Source: Alphaproteobacteria bacterium (GTDB lineage: Bacteria > Pseudomonadota > Alphaproteobacteria > Micropepsales > Micropepsaceae). From it: 40,602 nt of DNA. The stretch spans positions 1-40,602 of the forward strand of contig CANJBZ010000036.1 of NCBI GenBank assembly GCA_947473475.1, written 5' to 3'. The notes below the pieces were generated by a model, which saw only the letters and a program-made list of their open reading frames with translations, was not told the origin of the DNA and made no database searches. A program made the translations under genes and the position numbers. Below, piece after piece: positions 23,686 through 32,877 of the stretch (position 1 is its first letter; every line of letters starts with the position of its first letter).

Positions 23686-25533
23686 TTGACACGGTTGGAA
23701 GCGCTTACGAATCCCGATTTGCTGCTCGGCGAGCTGCAGCGCGAAAACGATTACCTGCGTTCGATTTTGGACGCCCTGCCGGCGGGCATCTATGCCACGG
23801 ACGCCGAGGGCCGTATCACCTATTTCAATAAGGCCGCCGCCGAACTCGCGGGGGCGCCGCCGGTGCTCGGGACGGCAAAATGGTCCATCCTGAAGCAGCT
23901 CTACGATTGCGACGGCAATCCGCTGGCCGCCGATGAGTTCCCCATCGCGAAAGCCCTGAAGAGCCATGAGCCGGTCAGGGGGCAGGACGTTCTGGCCGAG
24001 CGCCCCGACGGGGTTCGCGTTCCCTTGTTGCCGTTTCCAACCCCGCTCTTCGATGCTTCGGGCAAGCTTTCGGGTGCGGTGGACATGCTGGTCGACATCA
24101 CCGACCGAAAGCGCGCGGAAGAAGCGTTGCGGCACAACGAAGAACGCCTCCGTCTCGCGACACAGACGGGCAAGGTTGGCTTATGGGAGTGGGACATCCA
24201 GGCCAATCGTATATCCTGGACCGATTCCCTCTATGCCTTACACGGTCTGAAGAGAGACGAGTTCGCGGCCACCGTTGAAAGTTTCAGCTCGCTCGTTCAT
24301 CCGGACGACCGCGAACGGGTTGCCGCGGCTCTCAAGCGCACGTTGAGCGATGACGCGCCGTATGAGCTGGAATTCCGCGCCGTTCGGCCGGACGGCGAAA
24401 TTGTGTGGCTGTATTCGAATGCGATTGTGGTGAGGGACGGTGGTACGCCCGCGCGGCTCGTCGGTGCAACGTTCGACATCACGGATCGCGTGCTTGCCGA
24501 GCAGGCGCTGAAGGAGAGCGAAGCGCGCGAGCGCGCCCACGCAGCACAAGTCGAAGCGATTATGGAAGCCGTGCCGGCCGCACTGTGGATCGCGCACGAT
24601 CCGGATTGCCGTACCATCACCGGCAACCGGATGTCCTATGAATTTTTGCGCATGAAGCCCTTCTCCAATGTGTCACTGACGGCAGATGCAGACGAGCGCC
24701 CGGAGCACTTTGAGGTAATTTGCGGCGGGCGTCCGTTGCCGGCGGAAGAACTGCCGGTCCAGCGCGCAGCGCGTGGCGATACTATTCGCGACTTCGAGGA
24801 GGAAATCCGGTTTTCCGACGGCGCCTCTCGCTACCTCTTCGGCAACGCCACCCCGCTCCGCGATGGGAGCGGCAAACTTTGGGGCGCCGTATCGGCTTTC
24901 GTCGACATTACCGAACGCAAGCATGCGGAAGCGCAACGCGATCTGTTGCTCGCGGAATTGAGCCATCGCGTCAAGAACACCTTGGCAACCGTCATCTCGA
25001 TCGCGCATCAGTCCTTTGCCAAGGGGCCGTCCTTTGACGAATCGCGCCGCTCTTTTGAACTCCGCATCCGAGCGCTCGCGCAAACGCATGTGCGGCTATC
25101 GGATTCGAATTGGTCCGGCGTTTCGATCGATCGCATCCTGCAAGAGGAAACAGCGCCCTATCGCCGGGACGACGGCTCAAATGTACACATCTCGGGGCCC
25201 GATATCGTGCTCAACGCGAAATCCGCCGTCACGCTGGGCATGGCCTTTCACGAACTGGCGACCAATGCCGCAAAATACGGCGCATTGTCGGTCAAGGAGG
25301 GCATGGTGAATGCGCATTGGGAAATCGATGCGGATCGCCAAGTGCTGATTTCCTGGACCGAGACAAACGGCCCGCCGGTGGCGCTCCCGACGCGCAGCGG
25401 CTTTGGACGGCTGTTGCTGGAACGCGTACTGACATCCGATCTTAACGGCACGGTTGATCTGGACTTTCTCCCGGAGGGATTCCGATGCGCCATTACCTTC
25501 TCGTTAGACCGATACGTGGCGCGCCTTGCTTGA
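23686..25533 (+). CDS. Multi-PAS HWE-family sensor histidine kinase
   Basis: A 615-aa protein from TTG 23686, chosen because AGGGGGG lies 7 nt upstream. No membrane helices are seen, so it is a cytosolic sensor. Three PAS modules follow an N-terminal coil: about residues 22-140, 150-270 (ending GATFDITDR) and 280-412 (ending AFVDITERK). The kinase core has the phospho-acceptor H427 in LSHRVKNTLA, the HWE-defining histidine in FHELATNAAKYGALS (H522, E523, N527) and W557-T-E559. The HWE family is mainly alphaproteobacterial. It overlaps or abuts a single-domain response regulator, its probable partner. The signal (light, redox or other) is not readable; no flavin-binding NCR motif of LOV domains was noticed. 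Confidence 0.9.
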   Translation: MTRLEALTNPDLLLGELQRENDYLRSILDALPAGIYATDAEGRITYFNKAAAELAGAPPVLGTAKWSILKQLYDCDGNPLAADEFPIAKALKSHEPVRGQDVLAERPDGVRVPLLPFPTPLFDASGKLSGAVDMLVDITDRKRAEEALRHNEERLRLATQTGKVGLWEWDIQANRISWTDSLYALHGLKRDEFAATVESFSSLVHPDDRERVAAALKRTLSDDAPYELEFRAVRPDGEIVWLYSNAIVVRDGGTPARLVGATFDITDRVLAEQALKESEARERAHAAQVEAIMEAVPAALWIAHDPDCRTITGNRMSYEFLRMKPFSNVSLTADADERPEHFEVICGGRPLPAEELPVQRAARGDTIRDFEEEIRFSDGASRYLFGNATPLRDGSGKLWGAVSAFVDITERKHAEAQRDLLLAELSHRVKNTLATVISIAHQSFAKGPSFDESRRSFELRIRALAQTHVRLSDSNWSGVSIDRILQEETAPYRRDDGSNVHISGPDIVLNAKSAVTLGMAFHELATNAAKYGALSVKEGMVNAHWEIDADRQVLISWTETNGPPVALPTRSGFGRLLLERVLTSDLNGTVDLDFLPEGFRCAITFSLDRYVARLA

Positions 25534-25567
25534 GAGTTGCCGTGCGTCAGACATTGCAGGAAAAGCC

Positions 25568-25975
25568 GTGAACAGCGCCATGGAAGGGCCAAACGCAGCA
25601 GGGTCTTTGACAGGGGTTCGCGCCCTCATTGTGGAAGACGAATTTCTTCTGGCGCTCATGCTGGAAGAGGAGCTGAACGCGGCCGGCTGCATAATTGCGC
25701 ATACCGCCGGCGACCTTGCGAAGGCACGGGCGGCGGCGCATCGCGCCGATTTCGACGTGGCGCTTCTCGACATCAATCTCGCCGGCGAACTGGTGTACCC
25801 TTTCGCGGATGAACTGGCTCAAGCCGGCATACCGTTTGTTTTCATGAGCGGTTATGGGATTTCCAATTTTCCGGAACGCTTCCTCGATTCCCCTCGGGTC
25901 GCCAAACCCTACGAAGTCAGCGCGCTGATCCGGGAAATCTTCCGCAGCCTCGGAAAAACGATGGGCGGCTCTTGA
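25568..25975 (+). CDS. Single-domain response regulator
   Basis: A 135-aa receiver domain without an output domain. The acidic pair E23/D24 lies in IVEDEF, the phospho-acceptor is D68 in VALLDINL, and K113 is in RVAKPYE. GTG 25568 was chosen as start because AGGAAAAG lies just upstream; a TTG at 25526 would overlap the kinase stop but lacks a ribosome-binding site. Lone receivers next to HWE kinases usually take part in phospho-relay or act by protein contact, for example in the general stress response. The gene follows the kinase by 34 nt. Confidence 0.88.
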   Translation: MNSAMEGPNAAGSLTGVRALIVEDEFLLALMLEEELNAAGCIIAHTAGDLAKARAAAHRADFDVALLDINLAGELVYPFADELAQAGIPFVFMSGYGISNFPERFLDSPRVAKPYEVSALIREIFRSLGKTMGGS

Positions 25976-26124
25976 ACGAGCCTGCGACATATTTCGAGGC
26001 CGAGTTCCCAACTCTTGCCGGTGGCGCCAAAAGGACGCACTTTGCCCCTGACAAATGCGGCATCCGGGAGGATGTGTGAGCGCCGGCATAGGGAAAGCCC
26101 AGCCGGTCCAGTTCGGGGGATATC

Positions 26125-28389
26125 GTGCCGGCTCAGGAAAAGCGCGCCAGGAAGGGCGCCGCGTTACGGCGGTTTGCCCGTGCTCTCGCGCTCGCTCTGA
26201 TCGCGACTACGTCGTTCGGGGCTGCTTCACTAGCCGCGCCGGCGCCCGCGTCTCTGCCGCCACCGCCGCACGACTTTTCCACCTATCAGCCGTCCGGGGT
26301 CGCCACGCACATCATGGCCGGCGAAGCGCCAACCATTGACGGCGATCCGGCCGATCCCGTTTGGGCCAAGGCGCGTGTGATCGACGAATTCTACCAAGTC
26401 GATCCGAACGCCGGGCAAGCCGCGACACAGCGCACGGTCGCGCGCTTTCTCTATGACGACGACACGCTCTATGTTTCGATTTACGCCTACGACACCGAGC
26501 CGGATAAGATCGTTGCCACCGTGCGGGCGCGCGATGGCAATGTCGATGTCGACGACGGGGTGCGGATTTTCATCGATCCCGAACTGACGCGGCGCGATTC
26601 CTACTATTTTGAAATGAATGCGCTGGGTTCGCGCGTGGATGCGTTGATCCAGAACAATTCTGTGTACCTCGTGAAGTGGAATGCGATTTGGCAGGGCCGC
26701 TCCAAGCGTCAGGCGGACGGGTTCTCCGTCGAAATGGCGATTCCTTTCCGCGATCTGTCGTTCAACCCGGCGCAGAGCAATTGGGGGCTCGACATCCAAC
26801 GCCGTGTCCGCCGCACGGGCGAACGCATCCGCTGGTCGACCATCCGCGCCGGCGCGTATTACGCGGACATGTCGCGTGCCGGGACGCTGACCGGCATTTC
26901 GGGCATCAATCAAGGGCTCGGTCTGGACGTTCAGCTCTATGCCAAAAGCCAGTTTGCCCGCGAATGGGGCCCGCCCAGCGACAAAGACAGCCTGAAATTC
27001 GTGACGAGCGGCAACGCCTATTACAAAATCACCCCCGCGCTGACCGGCACGCTGACCGTCAATCCCGACTTTTCCGATTCGCCGCTCGATATAAGGCAGG
27101 TGAACACGACCCGCTTCGTGCTGTTTCAGCCCGAAACGCGGGATTTCTTTCTGCAGGATGCGGCGGCGTTCGAGTTCGGGGGGCGGGGGTTCGTCCGCAC
27201 CGACAATATCGGCCGGGACAACGGCCGGCCGTTCTTTTCGCGCAATATCGGCTTGGCCAATGCCAGGCCGGTAAGCATCACGGCCGGCGGAAAGATTTCG
27301 GGGCAGGCGGGCGGCGTCAGCATCGGCGCGCTGAGCGTGTTGACCGACGGCACAGGGACAACGCGCAATCGACAGGCGCTTTCGGTGGCGCGCGTGACCG
27401 CGCCCATCGGCGCCGAATCGAAAATGGGAATGATTTTCACCAATGGCGATCCGTCGGGCATCAGCAAGAACACCGTCGCGGGTACGGATTTCCAGCTTCG
27501 CGATTCAAATTTCCTGCCCGGAAAAGTCGTGCAAGCCGATCTGTATTATCAGCGAAGCTTTTCGGATACGAAAGGCGACGACGACGCCTTCGGTACGGCG
27601 CTCTATTTCCCGAACGAGCCTTTGTATGCCGATTTCTATTTCAAGCAGCTCGGCAGGAATTATTTTCCGGCGCTTGGTTTCGCCAATCGTACCGATGTCC
27701 GCGATTATGATGGGCGCGTTCTTTACCGGAAGCGCAACTTCGGCGGATTGCGCTTTGCCGAGGCGTCCACGACATGGAACGTCGTCACCGATCTCAGCAA
27801 TCGGGTAGAGTCACGTGAAAACATTGTGGAAGCCGGCGTCATCACGCCGTTCACTGACGAATTCCACGCCCGCGCCATCAATGATTTTGAGAATGTTCCG
27901 GCAGCCTTCAAGCTCGCGAGCACGGTGCCCGTTCCTGTCGGCCGGTACGAATGGACCAATGTAGGCGCAACCTTCTCTTCATCCGATGGAAGGCCGTATG
28001 CGGTCACGCTCGATGTCATTTGCTGCAGCTTCTACAACGGGCACTATCTGAACGTCGATTTTCAGGTGGATTTCCGCCCCTTCCCGCTTGTGCAATTCAT
28101 TCCGCATTACACCTATACGTCGATCGACCTGCCGGGGGGATCGGTTGCCATCCATCTGTATTCGTCCGATCTCGTCTTCAATTTCACGCCGGACATGCAG
28201 TTGTTCACGCAGGTGCAGTTCGACAATATCAGCCAGAAGTTCGCCTTCTCCGCGCGTTACCGCTGGGAATACGAGCCGGGCAACGAACTTTTCGCGTCCA
28301 TCGGGCAGGCCGCGCTCATTCCGGGGACGACATTCAAACCGCGGGCCTCGCAGGCGGTGATCCGCATCGGCCATACGTTCCGGTATTGA
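26125..28389 (+). CDS. CBM9-like / DUF5916 outer-membrane protein
   Basis: A 754-aa protein from GTG 26125, with GGGGGA upstream. A signal peptide (about 12-38) leads to a carbohydrate-binding family 9-like domain (about residues 55-240; IDGDPADPVWAKA, DDDTLYVSIYAYD, DGFSVEMAIPFRDL). The rest matches DUF5916, predicted to form an outer-membrane beta-barrel: RDFFLQDAAAFEFGG and RPFFSRNIGL are the family hallmarks, and the chain ends in an aromatic residue (HTFRY) as barrels do. It may bind a glycan or other polymer at the cell surface. It precedes an NHL propeller and a metallohydrolase on the same strand, so the three could form a surface-to-periplasm module. Confidence 0.85.
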   Translation: MPAQEKRARKGAALRRFARALALALIATTSFGAASLAAPAPASLPPPPHDFSTYQPSGVATHIMAGEAPTIDGDPADPVWAKARVIDEFYQVDPNAGQAATQRTVARFLYDDDTLYVSIYAYDTEPDKIVATVRARDGNVDVDDGVRIFIDPELTRRDSYYFEMNALGSRVDALIQNNSVYLVKWNAIWQGRSKRQADGFSVEMAIPFRDLSFNPAQSNWGLDIQRRVRRTGERIRWSTIRAGAYYADMSRAGTLTGISGINQGLGLDVQLYAKSQFAREWGPPSDKDSLKFVTSGNAYYKITPALTGTLTVNPDFSDSPLDIRQVNTTRFVLFQPETRDFFLQDAAAFEFGGRGFVRTDNIGRDNGRPFFSRNIGLANARPVSITAGGKISGQAGGVSIGALSVLTDGTGTTRNRQALSVARVTAPIGAESKMGMIFTNGDPSGISKNTVAGTDFQLRDSNFLPGKVVQADLYYQRSFSDTKGDDDAFGTALYFPNEPLYADFYFKQLGRNYFPALGFANRTDVRDYDGRVLYRKRNFGGLRFAEASTTWNVVTDLSNRVESRENIVEAGVITPFTDEFHARAINDFENVPAAFKLASTVPVPVGRYEWTNVGATFSSSDGRPYAVTLDVICCSFYNGHYLNVDFQVDFRPFPLVQFIPHYTYTSIDLPGGSVAIHLYSSDLVFNFTPDMQLFTQVQFDNISQKFAFSARYRWEYEPGNELFASIGQAALIPGTTFKPRASQAVIRIGHTFRY

Positions 28390-28461
28390 GCCTGCCCCGA
28401 TTTTGGCGTCACGAGAAAAGTGATAGCCTTACCGGGTTGGCTTTATGGGGGAGGGGTTTTC

Positions 28462-29550
28462 GTGAAGAATGGTTTGCTCGCGCTTGGCGCGCTTTCGCTT
28501 GTGATGTCCGCTGCATTGGTTGGGCCGGTCGCGGCGCAGCAGAGCGTGCCGCAGATCGCGTTTCAGTCCGTGCCGGATTATCCGAAACTTCCCGACGGGA
28601 TGAATTTCGGCGAAGTTCCGGGCGTTGCGGTGAATTCGAAAGGCCATGTCTTCGTCTTCACGCGCTCGAATAGCGCACAGGGACCAGCCTATGCGCCTGC
28701 CGCGGCACAATTGCTCGAATTCGATCAGAACGGAAAGTTCGTTCGCGAGATAGGCAAGGGCCTGTACGCGTGGTCGTTTGCCCATTCGGTGCGCATCGAT
28801 AAGGACGACAATATCTGGGCCATCGACAAAGGCTCGGACATGATTGTGAAGTTCAATCAGGCGGGGCGCGTTTCGTGGGTGTTCGGACGGCGCAAGGAAT
28901 CCGCCGAAGACGACACCAAGCCGTGGGAACATGTGAACCCGCCGCTTCCGGCCGAAGACGGCTTGTTCCGCCAGCCAACCGATGTTGCCTGGGATTCCCA
29001 GGGGAATACCTACATCACCGACGGCTACGTCAATTCGCGCGTCGCCAAGTTCGACAAGAACGGCGATTGGGTGAAGCAATGGGGCAGCAAGGGCAACGGT
29101 CCCGGCCAGTTCGTTATTCCGCATTCCATTGCCATCGACCGCAACGACAATGTCTATGTCGGCGATCGCTCCAATCGCCGCATTCAGGTGTTCGACACCG
29201 ACGGCAAATTCCTGCGCCAATTCACCATTGATGTTCCGCCCGATCCGGCCACACGCGCGGTGAACGGCGCCACGCCAACCGGCGCACGTTTGGCAGGTAT
29301 GATAGGCGCGCCCAATTCGCTCTGCATGACGCAAGGCCCAACGCAGGTTCTGTTTGTCGGCGAGACGACCTATCCGGGGCGCATCTTCAAGGTTTCGTTG
29401 GACGGAAAGGTGCTGGGCGTGATCGGCAAGTCCGGGCGCAATATAGGTCAGTTTTCCGGCGCCCATGCGCTGGCCTGTCCGTCGGAGACAGAGATTTACG
29501 CGGCAGAGACGTCGAATTGGCGCGTGCAGAAATTGCTGCTGAAGAAATAA
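28462..29550 (+). CDS. Exported NHL-repeat beta-propeller
   Basis: A 362-aa protein from GTG 28462, with GGGGGAGGGG 5 nt upstream; an earlier GTG (28420) lacks such a site. The signal peptide is residues 1-25 (ending VAA). NHL repeats are clear: GVAVNSKGHVFVFTR, DNIWAIDKGSDMIVKF, DVAWDSQGNTYITDGY, SIAIDRNDNVYVGDRSN and HALACPSETEIYAAE. The whole resembles the peptidyl-alpha-hydroxyglycine-amidating-lyase-like group, but that enzymatic role is unproven in bacteria. It probably acts in the periplasm, as a scaffold or enzyme. It lies 72 bp after the DUF5916 gene and 19 bp before the metallohydrolase gene. Confidence 0.85.
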   Translation: MKNGLLALGALSLVMSAALVGPVAAQQSVPQIAFQSVPDYPKLPDGMNFGEVPGVAVNSKGHVFVFTRSNSAQGPAYAPAAAQLLEFDQNGKFVREIGKGLYAWSFAHSVRIDKDDNIWAIDKGSDMIVKFNQAGRVSWVFGRRKESAEDDTKPWEHVNPPLPAEDGLFRQPTDVAWDSQGNTYITDGYVNSRVAKFDKNGDWVKQWGSKGNGPGQFVIPHSIAIDRNDNVYVGDRSNRRIQVFDTDGKFLRQFTIDVPPDPATRAVNGATPTGARLAGMIGAPNSLCMTQGPTQVLFVGETTYPGRIFKVSLDGKVLGVIGKSGRNIGQFSGAHALACPSETEIYAAETSNWRVQKLLLKK

Positions 29551-29569
29551 CAACGGGCGGGAGAGAACG

Positions 29570-30649
29570 ATGAAACGGACTTTACTGGGTGCGGCGCTGA
29601 CCGCGTTGCTGTTGAGCGGTTCGGCAGCGTTTGCGGCACAGAACAATGGCGGCTTGCAGATCTATTGGATCGACGTCGAAGGCGGCGCTTCGACGCTTTT
29701 CGTTGCGCCCACCGGCGAATCCTTGCTGTTCGATACCGGCAATCCCGGCAATGGCGACCGTGACGCCAAGCGGATATTCGCGGCCGCAAAGAAGGCGGGG
29801 CTCTCACGCATCGATCATGTCGTGATCAGCCATTGGCATGGCGATCATGTCGGCGGGATGGAAGCGTTGTCCAAAATGATTCCACTCGGAAAATTCTACG
29901 ATCATGGCGATGGCGTGGAAGCGGCGGACAAGGCGCGGCACGACAATTACGTTTCTATCGCCGGCAGCAACCGCAAAATTCTGAAAGCCGGCGACATGAT
30001 CGCGCTGGGGCCTGTGCAGTTTCGCGTGATGGTTTCGGAAGGGCCGGTGATTGCCAATGCGATCAATGGCGGGGCCGCAAATCCTCTGTGTACCAACGCG
30101 CCGCAGATGTCGCCGGGCGGTCCAGAGAACATCCGCATGGTTTCGCTTGCCGCCAATTACGGCACCTTCAAATTTGCCAGCCTCGCCGATCTCGATTGGT
30201 CGCGCGAGATGGAGCTCGTCTGCCCCATCAACAAGCTCGGTGCCATCAATCTGTACACGATCAATCGGCACGGGAGCCTGGACGATTCCGGCGCTCCTGC
30301 GCTACTCGGCGCAGTTAAGCCGCAAGTCGTGGTGATCAATAACGGCCCGCGCAAAGGGCTCGGCCAGAAGGACGACCGGGCGGCACCCATCAACGCGGCA
30401 ACCGCCACGCCATATGAACGGAACTCGTACCTTAGGCTGGTGAAGACGCCGGGCAATGAGGGCATCTGGCAAATTCATCGCTCGATGCTCGATACCGATC
30501 CTGCGCACAACACCGCGCCGGATATGATCGCCAATATGGAGCAGGAAGGCGACCAGGGCTTCGGTCTTAGCGCCGTCGTGACCGCGGACGGCAAGTTCAC
30601 CATCAGCAACGACCGCAACGGCTTCAGCAAAAACTACGTCTCGCACTAG
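29570..30649 (+). CDS. Exported metallo-beta-lactamase-fold hydrolase
   Basis: A 359-aa protein with GGGAGAGAACG before the ATG and a signal peptide (1-23). The zinc motif is SHWHGDHVGG (H88, H90, D92, H93), preceded by IDVEGGASTLF and LLFDTG. The opening WIDVEGGAS resembles the DVGQGD start of ComEC/Rec2-type enzymes, which act on nucleic acids or phosphodiesters; other members hydrolyse lactones or lactams. A late NGFSKNYVSH ends the protein. It follows the NHL propeller by 19 bp and is likely in the same transcript. A palindromic repeat follows its stop. Confidence 0.88.
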   Translation: MKRTLLGAALTALLLSGSAAFAAQNNGGLQIYWIDVEGGASTLFVAPTGESLLFDTGNPGNGDRDAKRIFAAAKKAGLSRIDHVVISHWHGDHVGGMEALSKMIPLGKFYDHGDGVEAADKARHDNYVSIAGSNRKILKAGDMIALGPVQFRVMVSEGPVIANAINGGAANPLCTNAPQMSPGGPENIRMVSLAANYGTFKFASLADLDWSREMELVCPINKLGAINLYTINRHGSLDDSGAPALLGAVKPQVVVINNGPRKGLGQKDDRAAPINAATATPYERNSYLRLVKTPGNEGIWQIHRSMLDTDPAHNTAPDMIANMEQEGDQGFGLSAVVTADGKFTISNDRNGFSKNYVSH

Positions 30650-30683
30650 GCCGTATCGTTTAGCGAGACTAGAGCCTATCTCA

Positions 30684-30794
30684 CCGTGGCCGGGCTTGAC
30701 TAGGCCATCCAGCAGGCGAGCGTCTGCGAGCCGATACTTCTATAGCGCCCGCAGACGCGGGCGCACTTGGTGGCCGGGTCAAGCCCGGCCATGG
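30684..30794. repeat. Large palindromic intergenic repeat
   Basis: Outer arms of 17 bp with one mismatch (CCGTGGCCGGGCTTGAC at 30684-30700 and its complement at 30778-30794) enclose a second inverted pair, GCGTCTGCG (30720-30728) and CGCAGACGC (30750-30758). This is a typical dispersed intergenic palindrome. It lies between the convergent metallohydrolase and small-subunit genes and may end both transcripts. Confidence 0.75.
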
Positions 30795-30850
30795 TGATGT
30801 TGAGATGGTGAGTAAACCCCACGAAGGGGATGCAGATAGCTGGCACAAGA

Positions 30851-31372
30851 CTATTTGGCGATGGGATTTTCCATCAAAGCCAGAAGCCCTTTCAGCAACG
30901 CGATCGGCTTGGGTGGGCAGCCTTTGATGTGTAAATCGACGGGCACCACCGCTGAAACGCCGCCAACAACGGCGTAGCTGCCGGCGAACATGCCTCCATC
31001 CAGCGCGCAGTCGCCGACGGCCACCACCCATTTCGGTGACGGGGTTGCGGTGTAGGTGCGCTCCAAGGCTTCGCGCATGTTCTTGGTCACGGGTCCCGTC
31101 ACGAACAGAACATCGGCGTGGCGCGGTGAGGCGACGAAGCGCAATCCGAAGCGCTCCAGATCGTAAAATGCATTCTGCAGCGCGTGGATTTCAAGTTCGC
31201 AGCCATTGCAGGAACCTGCATCCACCTCGCGGATGGAAAGGCTGCGTCCCAGCCGTTTCTTCGCAGCTGCATCGAGCCGTGCGCTTAGGGCGAGCAGCTC
31301 TGGATCGTCGGCCGCCGGGCGGGCTTCCGTCAGCGGCTTACGCGTGAGTCCTTGCAGAATCAGCCTGCGCAT
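30851..31372 (-). CDS. hyfI: Complex I/hydrogenase-4-like small subunit (HyfI/NuoB type)
   Basis: A 173-aa subunit read from the ATG at 31372; longer frames run into the upstream gene. Its four cysteines for one [4Fe-4S] cluster (N2-like) are all present: C55 and C58 in SCNGCE, C122 in GDCALDGG and C152 in KGCPPKP. In complex I and hydrogenases this subunit passes electrons to or from the site in the large subunit. The start overlaps the large-subunit stop by one base (TGATG), and it is the last gene of the operon. The symbol reflects homology only, since the complex is not expected to be a hydrogenase. Confidence 0.9.
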   Translation of the reverse strand: MRRLILQGLTRKPLTEARPAADDPELLALSARLDAAAKKRLGRSLSIREVDAGSCNGCELEIHALQNAFYDLERFGLRFVASPRHADVLFVTGPVTKNMREALERTYTATPSPKWVVAVGDCALDGGMFAGSYAVVGGVSAVVPVDLHIKGCPPKPIALLKGLLALMENPIAK

Positions 31373-32877
31373 CAGAGGTCGTGCCCCGAATAGGAGCAGT
31401 TGAACGATTTGTTGCACAGCGGAAAATCGGCGACGATGTTGCCCTCGATAACCCCTTCCAGCAGTGGCCATTGAAACCACGATGCGTCGCGCAAATGACA
31501 GCGAGCGATGCGGCCGCTTTCGTCCAACCGCAGCCAGACAAGCACATCGCCGCGGAATGCTTCGACCAGGGCTACGCCTTCGCCAGCGCGCAACGGTATA
31601 TCCGTTTGCGTCGACCCGCTTGGAAGCGTGGCCAGGATTTGTTCGATCAGCGATAGCGATTGCTCGATCTCCCGGATGCGAATCCAGACGCGCGCGTTGA
31701 CGTCGCCCTCTTGCAAGACCGGCACGTCGAACGTGAGCACATCATAAGGCGGATAGGCAAACGCGCGGCGCGCATCGAAATCGCGCCCCGAAGCGCGGCC
31801 CACATAGCCGCCGGCGCCGAACTGCCGGGCAAGTTCGGGTTTGAGGGTTCCCGTCGTCACCGTGCGGTCCTGCAGCGACGCTGTCTGGTCGTAAAGGGAA
31901 ACCAGCTGGGGGAATTGGTGGCGCACGTCCTTGATGAGCTCGCGCAAAGCATTGGCGCCCGTTGCGTCGAGGTCCACCGTAACGCCGCCCGGCACGACGC
32001 AGTCCCGCATGAGCCGATGACCAAAACACAGATCGGCCGCGCGCAGCACGCGTTCGCGCAAGACGCTGCAATGCGCGTGCATGATCGCAAAGGAGGCGTC
32101 GTTGCAGATGGCGCCGACGTCGCCGAGGTGATTGGCAAGGCGCTCGATTTCAGCCATCAGCGCCCGCAGATAATGCGCGCGCGCGGGCGCTTCACTTTGC
32201 GTTGCGGCTTCGACAGCGCGGGCGAAAGCGATTGTATAGGCGACCGTGCTGTCGCCGGAGGTGCGTCCGGCCAATTTTGCGCCGCGGGCAATATCCGCGC
32301 CGCACATCAGGCCTTCGATCCCCTTATGCACATAGCCGAGCCGCTCCTCCAGCCGCACCACAATCTCGCCATTCGCGGTGAAGCGGAAATGACCAGGTTC
32401 GATAATGCCCGCATGCACGGGGCCCACGGGAATCTGATGCAGCGCCTCGCCCTCATTCGCGAGAAAGGCATAGGGTGCGTGCGTCGTTTCGGGACTCGTG
32501 GCGCCAAGCGGATGACGCACGTCCCAGCGGCCATGATCGAGCCAGGGGCGCGAGTCCGGCGCATCCAGTGGCACAAAGCCGAAGAGGTCGGCAATTGTAC
32601 GCTCAAGACGAATGGCCGGCGGGTGAGACAGCGCGACGGACGGAAATGCGCCATTGGGACAGGGTAGCGTAAGAACGGCGGCGCCGCGGGTTTGCGTGTC
32701 GTACACGGCCATGTGGACCGCATCGTGTTCGCCCCACAAGCCCAGAAGCGAAAGGACGCCTTCGCGCAACGCGGCGGTGGCGCTGCGCCATGCGTCTTCA
32801 TCCACGATCGCGCGTGGCCAAGGCCGGTGCTCGGCCACCGCGAGTCCGTTAGCAAGCAGGGTGTCGAAGGCGTTCAT
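31372..32877 (-). CDS. hyfG: Hydrogenase-4-like large subunit lacking NiFe cysteines
   Basis: A 501-aa protein, with a NuoC-like domain (about 1-115) fused to a NuoD/HyfG-like domain (about 125-501), as in HyfG and HycE. Conserved stretches are PVGPVHAGIIEPGHFRF and RLGYVHKGIEGL. The first NiFe motif of true enzymes (RVCGIC) reads RTSGDS at residues 205-210, so both cysteines are serine; the second (DPCxxC) is replaced by SFNCSYSGHDL at the C-terminus, with C488 and C494 not forming CxxC. It therefore cannot hold a NiFe centre in the known way. This matches Ehr-type relatives of group 4 hydrogenases. ATGA overlaps the upstream hyfF-like gene. Confidence 0.9.
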   Translation of the reverse strand: MNAFDTLLANGLAVAEHRPWPRAIVDEDAWRSATAALREGVLSLLGLWGEHDAVHMAVYDTQTRGAAVLTLPCPNGAFPSVALSHPPAIRLERTIADLFGFVPLDAPDSRPWLDHGRWDVRHPLGATSPETTHAPYAFLANEGEALHQIPVGPVHAGIIEPGHFRFTANGEIVVRLEERLGYVHKGIEGLMCGADIARGAKLAGRTSGDSTVAYTIAFARAVEAATQSEAPARAHYLRALMAEIERLANHLGDVGAICNDASFAIMHAHCSVLRERVLRAADLCFGHRLMRDCVVPGGVTVDLDATGANALRELIKDVRHQFPQLVSLYDQTASLQDRTVTTGTLKPELARQFGAGGYVGRASGRDFDARRAFAYPPYDVLTFDVPVLQEGDVNARVWIRIREIEQSLSLIEQILATLPSGSTQTDIPLRAGEGVALVEAFRGDVLVWLRLDESGRIARCHLRDASWFQWPLLEGVIEGNIVADFPLCNKSFNCSYSGHDL

